A stretch of DNA of 64,000 nt from Amycolatopsis saalfeldensis (lineage in GTDB: Bacteria; Actinomycetota; Actinomycetes; Mycobacteriales; Pseudonocardiaceae): contig NZ_FOEF01000001.1 in the NCBI RefSeq assembly GCF_900110575.1, positions 248,001-312,000 on the forward strand, read 5' to 3'. Each line of letters starts with the position of its first letter. Position 1 is the stretch's first letter. The notes under the pieces were generated by a model that worked only from the letters and a program-made list of their open reading frames with translations, was not told the DNA's origin and did no database searches. Shown here in pieces: positions 58,445 through 64,000 of the stretch. The position numbers were made by a program, and so were the translations under genes.

Positions 58445-58483
58445 GGCCTGGTCATCCGGCGACGGGAGTGCTAGGAATCGCAT

Positions 58484-59449
58484 ATGCCGCAAGAATCCTC
58501 GCACCGGGTCGTGATGGTGGTGGACGAGGGCTCGAACCCGTCCGAAATGGGTGTCGCCACCGAGTTGTTCGGCCTGCGCCGGCCGGAGCTGGACCGTCCG
58601 TGGTACGAGTTCACGCTCGCCGCCGCCGGCTCGGAAGTGACCATGCACCTGGGGATGTTCACGTTGTCCGGGGTGGCGGGACTGGACGCCGTCGACGCGG
58701 CGGACACGGTGATCGTGCCGAACCGCCCGGACCCCGAGGCACCCGCGCATCCCGGCGTGCTGGCCGCGATCCGGCGCGCGGCGACCCGGGGCGCGCGGCT
58801 GATGAGCTTCTGCACCGGCGCGTTCACCCTCGCCGAAGCGGGTGTCCTGGACGGACGGCGGGCGACCACGCATTGGCGCTGGGCGGCGGAGTTCACGGCC
58901 CGGTACCCGCGGGTGCGGCTGGAGCCGGACGTCCTGTTCGTGGACGAGGGCAGCGTGCTCACGGCGGCGGGCAGCGCGGCGGCGCTGGACCTGGGCCTGT
59001 ACGTGATCCAGCGCGACCACGGCGCGGAAATCGCGAACGCCGTCAGCCGGCGGCTGGTCTTCGCCGGGCACCGCGACGGCGGCCAGCGGCAGTTCGTGGC
59101 CCGGCCGGTGCCCGCGGTGCCGGACACCTCGCTCGCGCCGGTGCTGGAGTGGGCGCGGGCGAACCTGGGCCGCGCGCTGACCGTCGCGGATCTGGCCGCG
59201 CGCGCCGCCACGAGCCCGGCCACGCTCCACCGCCGCTTCCGCGCGGAACTCGGCACCACGCCGTTGTCGTGGCTGACCACGGAACGCGTGACGCTGGCCT
59301 GCCGCCTGATCGAACGCGGCGAGCTGCGCCTCGACCACATCGCGTCCGCCAGCGGCTTCGGCACCGCGGCCAACCTCCGCGCCCAGCTGCGGCGGCACAC
59401 CGGACTGAGCCCTTCGGAGTACCGGCGACGCTTCGGTCCTGCCGCCTAG
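58484..59449 (+). CDS. GlxA-type AraC-family regulator (DJ-1/PfpI + AraC)
   Basis: A 321-residue regulator. N-terminal DJ-1/PfpI-like domain (about 8-180; RVVMVVDEGSNPSEMGVATELFG, LMSFCTGAFTLAEAGVLDGRRATTHW) carries the nucleophile-elbow Cys. The C-terminal AraC double HTH is RALTVADLAARAATSPATLHRRFRAELGTTPLSWLTTERVTLACRLIERGELRLDHIASASGFGTAANLRAQLRRHTGLSPSEYRRRF. The group often activates a neighbouring catabolic gene; the divergent cupin is the obvious candidate. The stop overlaps the convergent TetR gene by 4 bases. Confidence 0.88.
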   Translation: MPQESSHRVVMVVDEGSNPSEMGVATELFGLRRPELDRPWYEFTLAAAGSEVTMHLGMFTLSGVAGLDAVDAADTVIVPNRPDPEAPAHPGVLAAIRRAATRGARLMSFCTGAFTLAEAGVLDGRRATTHWRWAAEFTARYPRVRLEPDVLFVDEGSVLTAAGSAAALDLGLYVIQRDHGAEIANAVSRRLVFAGHRDGGQRQFVARPVPAVPDTSLAPVLEWARANLGRALTVADLAARAATSPATLHRRFRAELGTTPLSWLTTERVTLACRLIERGELRLDHIASASGFGTAANLRAQLRRHTGLSPSEYRRRFGPAA

Positions 59450-60024
59450 AGCGCCGAAACGGCAGTGCCGACCGCCTCGCGCTGCACGACCGGCGAGTAA
59501 GTCTCCGGATCCGCGGCGGCAAGCGTGTTGAGGCCTTCAACCAGCGCCACCAGCCGTTTCGCCGCCGCCCGACATCGCCCATCCGTCCATTCAGGACGGA
59601 CAACACCGGTCAGGCGCGCGATGCGGGTGACGAACGAGCGGTTGTTCGCGCGGTGCCGGTCGGCCAGTTCCGGATCGGCCAACGCGGCCGCGAGGAAGCC
59701 AACCCAGACGCGCGCCTCGTCGGCCGCTTCCGGGGTGAGCGTGACTGCCCGCAGAAGCACGTCGCGCAGCACGGTCCGGGGCTCTCCGCCCGCGTCCTGC
59801 ACCGCGTCCGCGCGGGCCGCGGTGCGCTCGTGCAGCAGCTCCCGGGCGTGTAACAGCAGCGCGCGCTTGCTCGGGAACGCGTGCATGACCAGCCCGCTGG
59901 TGCAGCCGGCCCGGCCGGCGACCGCGCGGACCGTCAAGCCGGGCAGCCCCGACTCCGCCAGCACCTGCCAGACGGCGCCCGACAGCAGTTCCCGCTGAGC
60001 GGCGACGTCACGCTGCCTTGGCAT
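59446..60024 (-). CDS. TetR-family repressor
   Basis: A 192-residue regulator of the BetI-like group. HTH: RELLSGAVWQVLAESGLPGLTVRAVAGRAGCTSGLVMHAFPSKRALLLHA (about 10-60). The C-terminal half has TPEAADEARVWVGFLAAALADPELADRHRANNR, typical of TetR_C_6. A 25-bp palindrome upstream of its start lies between it and the divergent GNAT gene, predicting mutual control. Confidence 0.87.
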   Translation of the reverse strand: MPRQRDVAAQRELLSGAVWQVLAESGLPGLTVRAVAGRAGCTSGLVMHAFPSKRALLLHARELLHERTAARADAVQDAGGEPRTVLRDVLLRAVTLTPEAADEARVWVGFLAAALADPELADRHRANNRSFVTRIARLTGVVRPEWTDGRCRAAAKRLVALVEGLNTLAAADPETYSPVVQREAVGTAVSAL

Positions 60025-60041
60025 CCCGGCCTCCGTTCCGT

Positions 60042-60066
60042 AACATCCGTTACCGTAACAGATGTT
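60042..60066. promoter_or_regulatory. TetR operator, 25-bp palindrome
   Basis: Outer arms AACATC (60042-60047) and GATGTT (60061-60066) enclose a perfect inner palindrome GTTACCGTAAC (60049-60059), with one mismatched pair overall. It lies between the divergent TetR and GNAT genes. Confidence 0.75.
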
Positions 60067-60098
60067 CCGAAACCGTGAGCCCCACCGCCGGGAGTGCC

Positions 60099-60590
60099 GT
60101 GATCAGCATCGAACCCTGGGACGCTCCCGACGCCGTCGCGCTTCGGCGGGCTCAGCGAGACGAGCTCGACGCCCGCTACGAGACCGCCGGCCACGAGGCC
60201 GGGCCGGTCCCGACCGCCGAGAGCATCACCGTGTTCCTGGTCGCCCGCGACGAGGACGGCAAGCCCACCGGCTGCGGCGGCCTCCGCCGGCTCGGCCCGG
60301 GCGAAGCCGAGATCAAGCGCATGTACGTCGTTCCGGGAGCACGTGGCTCCGGCCTCGCCACCCGGCTGCTGCGCGCCCTCGAAGAGCAGGCCCGCGGCCA
60401 CGACATCACCCGGCTGCTGCTGGAGACCGGCGTCCGCCAACCGGAAGCCATCCGCTTCTACGAACGTGAGGGGTACCGCGCGATCGACGCTTTCGGCGCC
60501 TATCGCGAAGACCCGCTGGCCCGCTGTTACGCCCGCGAAATCACCGCCGTTACTCCGTTCGGCCTATTCACCGAAAACGCCGCCGAATAG
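60099..60590 (+). CDS. GNAT N-acetyltransferase
   Basis: A 163-residue GNAT domain. It has VFLVARDEDGKPTGCGGLRRLGPGEAEIKRMYVVPGARGSGLATRLLRALEEQA with the RGSGLA acetyl-CoA loop, and EAIRFYEREGYRAIDAFG as motif B. It probably acetylates a small amine. GTG at 60099 has CCGGGAG just upstream and is preferred over earlier in-frame codons. Divergent TetR control fits a resistance or detoxification role, which is inferred. Confidence 0.82.
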   Translation: MISIEPWDAPDAVALRRAQRDELDARYETAGHEAGPVPTAESITVFLVARDEDGKPTGCGGLRRLGPGEAEIKRMYVVPGARGSGLATRLLRALEEQARGHDITRLLLETGVRQPEAIRFYEREGYRAIDAFGAYREDPLARCYAREITAVTPFGLFTENAAE

Positions 60591-60764
60591 CCGGTTACAC
60601 CCGTAAAACCTTGGTGAAAAAGGACAGTCGGCCGACGATGGATTTATGCCAGATGGACGAAAGTTGGCCGTCTAGGACAAATTCCGCTCAGTGGCTCACC
60701 GAATCCCGTCGGCATCGGCTAACTTGGCGAGCGGTGCAGGTCCAACAAGACGGGGAGTGACCAC

Positions 60765-61946
60765 ATGCCGAAACACCGGCCACGCCCGGAGCGCGCGCGC
60801 TCGGTCCGGCACCGGACGGCGGCCGCCCTCGCGGGTGGCGCGCTCGTCGTGCTGCCGACGGTGACCGCGTCGGGCCTGCCGACCCCGCTCGCCGTGCAGA
60901 GCCCGCTCGGCAGCGGGCAGCCGGCACTGGCCGCGCCGTTCTTCCCGCCGGACATCGCACTCCCGCCGATCGCCGTGGACGGCAGCCTGCCGCAGCCGCC
61001 GGTCCCCCAGCCGCTGACGGTGCCCGGCGCGCAGGCCGGCAACGGGTCCTCGGCGCCGTCCGGGCCGCTCGGCATTCCCGGCAGCATGCTCAAGGCATAC
61101 AAGAACGCCGCCGACATCATGGCCAAGGAACAGCCCGGCTGCCACCTCGACTGGGCGCTGATCGCCGCCATCGGCCGCATCGAGTCGAACCACGCGCGCG
61201 GCGGCTATGTGAACAGCGCCGGCAACACGCTCGAGCCGATCCTGGGCCCGGTGCTCAACGGCTCCGGCGGGTTCGCCGCGATCCGCGACACCGACGGCGG
61301 CCGTTACGACGGCGACCGCACGTGGGACCGCGCCGTCGGCGCCATGCAGTTCATCCCGTCGACCTGGAACGGTTACGCCTCCGACGGCAACGGCGACGGC
61401 GTCGCCGACCCGAACAACGTCTACGACGAGTCGCTGGCCACCGCGCGGTACCTGTGCTCCGGCGGTCTGGACCTGTCCAGCGACGCGATGCAGCGGCTGG
61501 CCGTGCGCCGGTACAACAATTCACAGTCCTATGTGGACACCGTGATGTCCTACGCCGCGGCGTACCGCGGCGGGGTCTCGCAGCTGCCGGACAGCCAGGT
61601 CCCGATCGGCGCGCCGCCGGGACCGGGCGCCGTCGACGCCGCCGCGGGCAGCCCGGGCGGGGACCCGGCGCCGCCGGTCACGCAGCCGCCGCCGTCGAGC
61701 GTGCCGCCTTCGCAGCTGCCGCCGACCAGCACGACGCCGACCAGCAGCTCGCCCACGACGCCGACCAGCCCGTCGACCAGCCCGACGTCGAGCACGCCGA
61801 CCAGCGACAGCCCGCCGCCGACGACCTCGACCACGCCGACCACTCCCACGACGCCGACCAGCCCGGCCACCACGTCCTCGTCGGGCGCCCCGGCGGACTC
61901 GGGCAGCAGCTCCGCGCCGTCGACCAGCGGCACGCCGGCCGGCTGA
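60765..61946 (+). CDS. secreted lytic transglycosylase-like protein with Thr/Ser/Pro tail
   Basis: A 393-residue exported protein. An Arg-rich N-terminus and hydrophobic segment (AAALAGGALVVLPTVTASG) form the signal. The SLT-type domain (about 105-265) has WALIAAIGRIESNHARGG with catalytic Glu140 and AVGAMQFIPSTWNGYASDGNGDGVADPNN, which also resembles a calcium-binding loop. CHLDW and RYLCSGG may form a disulfide. The last ~90 residues are a Thr/Ser/Pro repeat, probably surface-exposed and glycosylated. It cleaves or binds peptidoglycan outside the cell. GGGGAG precedes the ATG; the 174-base upstream gap shows no recognised riboswitch. Confidence 0.82.
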   Translation: MPKHRPRPERARSVRHRTAAALAGGALVVLPTVTASGLPTPLAVQSPLGSGQPALAAPFFPPDIALPPIAVDGSLPQPPVPQPLTVPGAQAGNGSSAPSGPLGIPGSMLKAYKNAADIMAKEQPGCHLDWALIAAIGRIESNHARGGYVNSAGNTLEPILGPVLNGSGGFAAIRDTDGGRYDGDRTWDRAVGAMQFIPSTWNGYASDGNGDGVADPNNVYDESLATARYLCSGGLDLSSDAMQRLAVRRYNNSQSYVDTVMSYAAAYRGGVSQLPDSQVPIGAPPGPGAVDAAAGSPGGDPAPPVTQPPPSSVPPSQLPPTSTTPTSSSPTTPTSPSTSPTSSTPTSDSPPPTTSTTPTTPTTPTSPATTSSSGAPADSGSSSAPSTSGTPAG

Positions 61947-61947
61947 A

Positions 61948-62331
61948 TCAGGAGTCGCGGCGCGCCTGGTCGTAGTCCTCGCGCGCCGCCAGGACCCGCG
62001 GGGTCCGACGCTCGGTCCAGCACGCCAGCACGCCCACCTGCTCGGCCGCCTCACACCCGAGCGAGGTGAGCGAATAGTCGACGCGCGGCGGGATCACGGG
62101 CTTGGCGTCGCGGTCCACGAAACCGTCGCGCTCCAGCGTCTGCAGGGTCTGGGCCAGCATCTTCTCGCTCACGCCGCCGACCTCGCGCCGCAGCTCGCTG
62201 AACCGGTACGAGCGCTCCAGCAGCGCGATGAGCACCAGCACACCCCAACGGCTGGTCACGTGTTCGAGCACCCCGCGCGAGGGGCAGTCCGCGCGCTTGA
62301 CGTCGGGGGCCAGGTCGATCGCCTCGGTCAT
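61948..62331 (-). CDS. HxlR-family regulator
   Basis: A 127-residue winged-helix protein: CPSRGVLEHVTSRWGVLVLIALLERSYRFSELRREVGGVSEKMLAQTLQTLERDGFVDRDAKPVIPPRVDYSLTSLG. The redox-sensing Cys is present (Cys16 in ADCPS). It is divergent from a NmrA-like SDR and resembles the YtfH/QorR regulators that control QorB-type genes. Two inverted repeats lie between the genes. Confidence 0.87.
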   Translation of the reverse strand: MTEAIDLAPDVKRADCPSRGVLEHVTSRWGVLVLIALLERSYRFSELRREVGGVSEKMLAQTLQTLERDGFVDRDAKPVIPPRVDYSLTSLGCEAAEQVGVLACWTERRTPRVLAAREDYDQARRDS

Positions 62332-62360
62332 GCCTGCTCCTCCTCATTACGGGAATGCCA

Positions 62361-62403
62361 GTACCTTACCCCAAAGTGGGTACTATATTTGGGTTAGTAA
62401 CCC
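62361..62403. promoter_or_regulatory. HxlR operator region
   Basis: TACCC..GGGTA (62367-62382) and the perfect 13-bp palindrome GGGTTAGTAACCC (62391-62403) lie between the divergent HxlR and SDR genes. They flank a TATATT-like -10 element. Confidence 0.5.
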
Positions 62404-62449
62404 TCCTAGGGTGAGTGAACACCGTCCACTCGACCTGAGGACCATCAGC

Positions 62450-63304
62450 ATGAGCATCGTCATCACCGGAGCCACCGGCCAGCTCGGCCGGCTCGTCGTC
62501 GCGGACCTGCTGGTGGCGGGCGTCGCCCCGGACGACGTCACCGCCATCGCCCGCAGCGAGGAGAAGGCCGCCGACCTGGGCGTCCACGTGCACGTCGGCG
62601 ACTACGACCGGCCGGAAACGCTCGAAGGCGCGTTCGCACCGGGCGACCGCGTGCTGCTGATCTCCGGCTCGGAGGTCGGCAAGCGCGTCCCGCAGCACGG
62701 CGCCGTGATCGACGCCGCGAAGGCCGCGGGCGTCGCCCAGTTCGTGTACACCGGCGCGTTCGGCGGCCCGAAGGCGGACTTCGCACTCGCCGACGAGCAC
62801 CGCGCGACCGAGGACCTGGTGCTCGCTTCCGGTCTGCCGTATACGTTCCTGCGCAACAACTGGTACACCGACATCTACACCGCCGGCCTCGCGGACACGA
62901 TCGCGCGCGGCGCCGTCACCAACGCCGTTCCGCCGGAAGGACGCATCGCCACGGCGAGCCGCGCGGACTACGCGGCGGCGACGGCGGTCGTGCTGCGCAC
63001 CGAAGGGCACCTCAACGCCGTGTACGAGCTGAGCGGCGACACGGCGTGGACGTTCGGGGAGTTCGCCGCCGAGGTCGCCCGGCAGAGCGGGCAGCCGGTG
63101 GCGCACAACTCCGTGAGCGCGGAGGAGAACAAGAAGATCCTGTTCTCCGCCGGGCTGCCGGACGCCTACGCCGGGATCCTGACCGATGTGGACGCCGCCA
63201 TCGGCCGCGGCCTCCTCGCGGGCACCCCGGGCGACCTGTCGCGGCTGATCGGACGGCCGACGACGCCGATCGCCGACTCGATCGCGGCGGCGCTGGCCGG
63301 CTAA
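62450..63304 (+). CDS. NmrA/QorB-like NAD(P)-binding SDR
   Basis: A 284-residue atypical SDR. NAD(P) loop ITGATGQLGRLVVADLL (residues 4-20), GDYDRPETLEGAFAPGDRVLLISGSEVGKRVPQHGAVIDAAKAAGV, and DLVLASGLPYTFLRNNWYTD. The pattern matches QorB/YtfG quinone reductases and the related azoreductase-like NmrA group. The adjacent HxlR fits the ytfH-qorB arrangement seen in E. coli. It probably reduces quinones or detoxifies electrophiles. CTGAGG lies 10 bases upstream. Confidence 0.88.
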   Translation: MSIVITGATGQLGRLVVADLLVAGVAPDDVTAIARSEEKAADLGVHVHVGDYDRPETLEGAFAPGDRVLLISGSEVGKRVPQHGAVIDAAKAAGVAQFVYTGAFGGPKADFALADEHRATEDLVLASGLPYTFLRNNWYTDIYTAGLADTIARGAVTNAVPPEGRIATASRADYAAATAVVLRTEGHLNAVYELSGDTAWTFGEFAAEVARQSGQPVAHNSVSAEENKKILFSAGLPDAYAGILTDVDAAIGRGLLAGTPGDLSRLIGRPTTPIADSIAAALAG

Positions 63305-63376
63305 TGCACTGTGCCGGCCGGGCGGCGGCCTCCCTATAGTTCGGGCAGTCCGAGTCCCCGAAGTGCTGGAGGGATC

Positions 63377-64000
63377 GTGTCCTGGAACCCCGGGTCGCCG
63401 CCCGACCTGTCCGGCCGGACCTACGCGGTGACCGGGGGCAACTCCGGCATCGGCTACTTCGTCTCCGAGCAGCTCGCCGCGGCCGGCGCGCACGTGGTCA
63501 TCCTCGGCCGCGATCCCGGGCGCCTGCGCACCGCCGTGGACGCCATCCGCGGGCACGTCGGCGCCGCGGCGGAGCTGTGCACCATCCCGCTGGACCTGGC
63601 GGACCTCGAGTCGGTGGCCTCGGCGGCCGAGGCGCTGGTCCGGCTGGGACGGGTCGACGCGCTGATCGAAAACGCGGGCACGACCTCGCCCGGCCGCACC
63701 CGCCAGACCACCGAGCAGGGCCTGGAACTGGCGCTGGGCACGAACCACCTCGGCCACTTCGCGCTGACCGCGCTGGCCATGCCGGTGCTGAGGGCGACGC
63801 CCGGCAGCCGCGTCGTCCCGACGGGCAGCCTCATCTCCCTGCTGGTGAAGTTCGATCTCGACGACCTGCAGAGCGAGCGGAAGTACTCGGAGTTCCGCGC
63901 GTACGGGCTGTCCAAGCACGCCGTGACGTCCTTCGGCCTCGAGCTGGACCGACGGCTGCGAGCGTCCGATGTGGACGTCCACTGTGTCCTCACCCATCCC
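63377..64000 (+). CDS. SDR-family oxidoreductase, cut by the window end
   Basis: Partial gene, 208 codons visible. The GTG start follows GGAGGG. It has the cofactor loop VTGGNSGIGYFV, the NAG block ENAGTTSPGR and NHLGHFALTAL, the Ser of TGSLISLL, and YGLSKHAVTSF with the YxxxK active site. The pattern resembles retinol-dehydrogenase/WW-oxidoreductase-like SDRs. The C-terminus is outside the window. Confidence 0.8.
   Translation, partial: MSWNPGSPPDLSGRTYAVTGGNSGIGYFVSEQLAAAGAHVVILGRDPGRLRTAVDAIRGHVGAAAELCTIPLDLADLESVASAAEALVRLGRVDALIENAGTTSPGRTRQTTEQGLELALGTNHLGHFALTALAMPVLRATPGSRVVPTGSLISLLVKFDLDDLQSERKYSEFRAYGLSKHAVTSFGLELDRRLRASDVDVHCVLTHP

Noticed and set aside
60591..60764. c-di-AMP (ydaO-type) riboswitch before the lytic transglycosylase
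   Set aside because: Actinobacterial wall-hydrolase genes often carry one, but the conserved GGGG.GAA-type core and pairing arms are not visible here.
1..64000. tRNA, rRNA, CRISPR array, insertion sequence or prophage
   Set aside because: No clover-leaf-like run, regular spaced repeat, transposase, integrase or terminal repeat was found by reading. A tRNA scan would be needed for certainty.

Overview
The window is high-GC actinobacterial chromosome. GC-rich third codon positions, GTG/TTG starts, four-base ATGA/GTGA gene overlaps, leaderless-type promoters, an Lsr2 protein, a menaquinone methyltransferase, an F420-type luciferase-like oxidoreductase and factor-independent uricase all fit a filamentous actinomycete. 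Overall gene style suggests Pseudonocardiaceae (Amycolatopsis or a relative), which is an inference. I see no rRNA, tRNA, CRISPR, transposase, integrase or phage gene. It reads as a metabolic and regulatory arm rich in local repressors next to their targets.

Layout. 1-5.2 kb: a PatD-type aldehyde dehydrogenase, a short Rho paralogue with a reduced RNA-binding domain, a small DUF6412-like membrane protein, a second YidC/Oxa1 insertase and a Glu/Leu/Phe/Val dehydrogenase. 5.2-11.5 kb: a glucan module (glycogen-debranching-type enzyme, divergent LacI repressor, lipoprotein and two permeases of a MalEFG-type importer) with matching operator-like palindromes in the divergent promoters. 11.5-13.5 kb: an unknown protein, a fused ArsR-SRPBCC regulator and a small membrane protein. 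13.4-22.3 kb: a peptide/sugar uptake cluster (M81 peptidase, ROK repressor, Dpp-type lipoprotein, two permeases, a double ATPase, ROK kinase). 22.3-29.4 kb: MenG, a degenerate GNAT, an exported SRPBCC protein with its TetR, a secreted GH2 beta-galactosidase, a variant metallo-beta-lactamase, a zinc-ribbon miniprotein and Lsr2.

29.4-36 kb: a RimJ-type GNAT, a secreted phosphoesterase, EfeB and EfeO without EfeU, a truncated VOC protein coupled to an RraA-like protein, and an SDR. 36-46 kb: a purine catabolic cluster (uricase, three-subunit xanthine dehydrogenase, guanine-deaminase-like enzyme, NCS2 purine permease, allophanate-hydrolase-related protein, glycerate kinase) with a divergent PucR regulator. 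46-52 kb: TetR, a membrane protein, a YciI-like protein, a FolP2-like protein, a RibD-type reductase, a SnoaL-like protein, an FAD oxidoreductase and its divergent MarR. 52-64 kb: a coiled-coil protein, a GAF-LuxR regulator, an acyl-CoA synthetase, a DHFR-like reductase, the LLM/SRPBCC/HxlR group, cupin/GlxA, TetR/GNAT, a lytic transglycosylase, HxlR/NmrA-like SDR and a second SDR cut by the window end.

Most local repressors have a visible inverted repeat in the adjacent divergent promoter (LacI, ROK, ArsR, MarR, HxlR, two TetR), so the regulons can largely be read from sequence. The most unusual signals are a recurrent 13-bp palindrome GTCCACWGTGGAC inside coding regions that uses rare Thr codons, the reduced Rho beside YidC2, and the M81-ROK-Dpp-ROK kinase cluster, which may import and process a glycosylated peptide.
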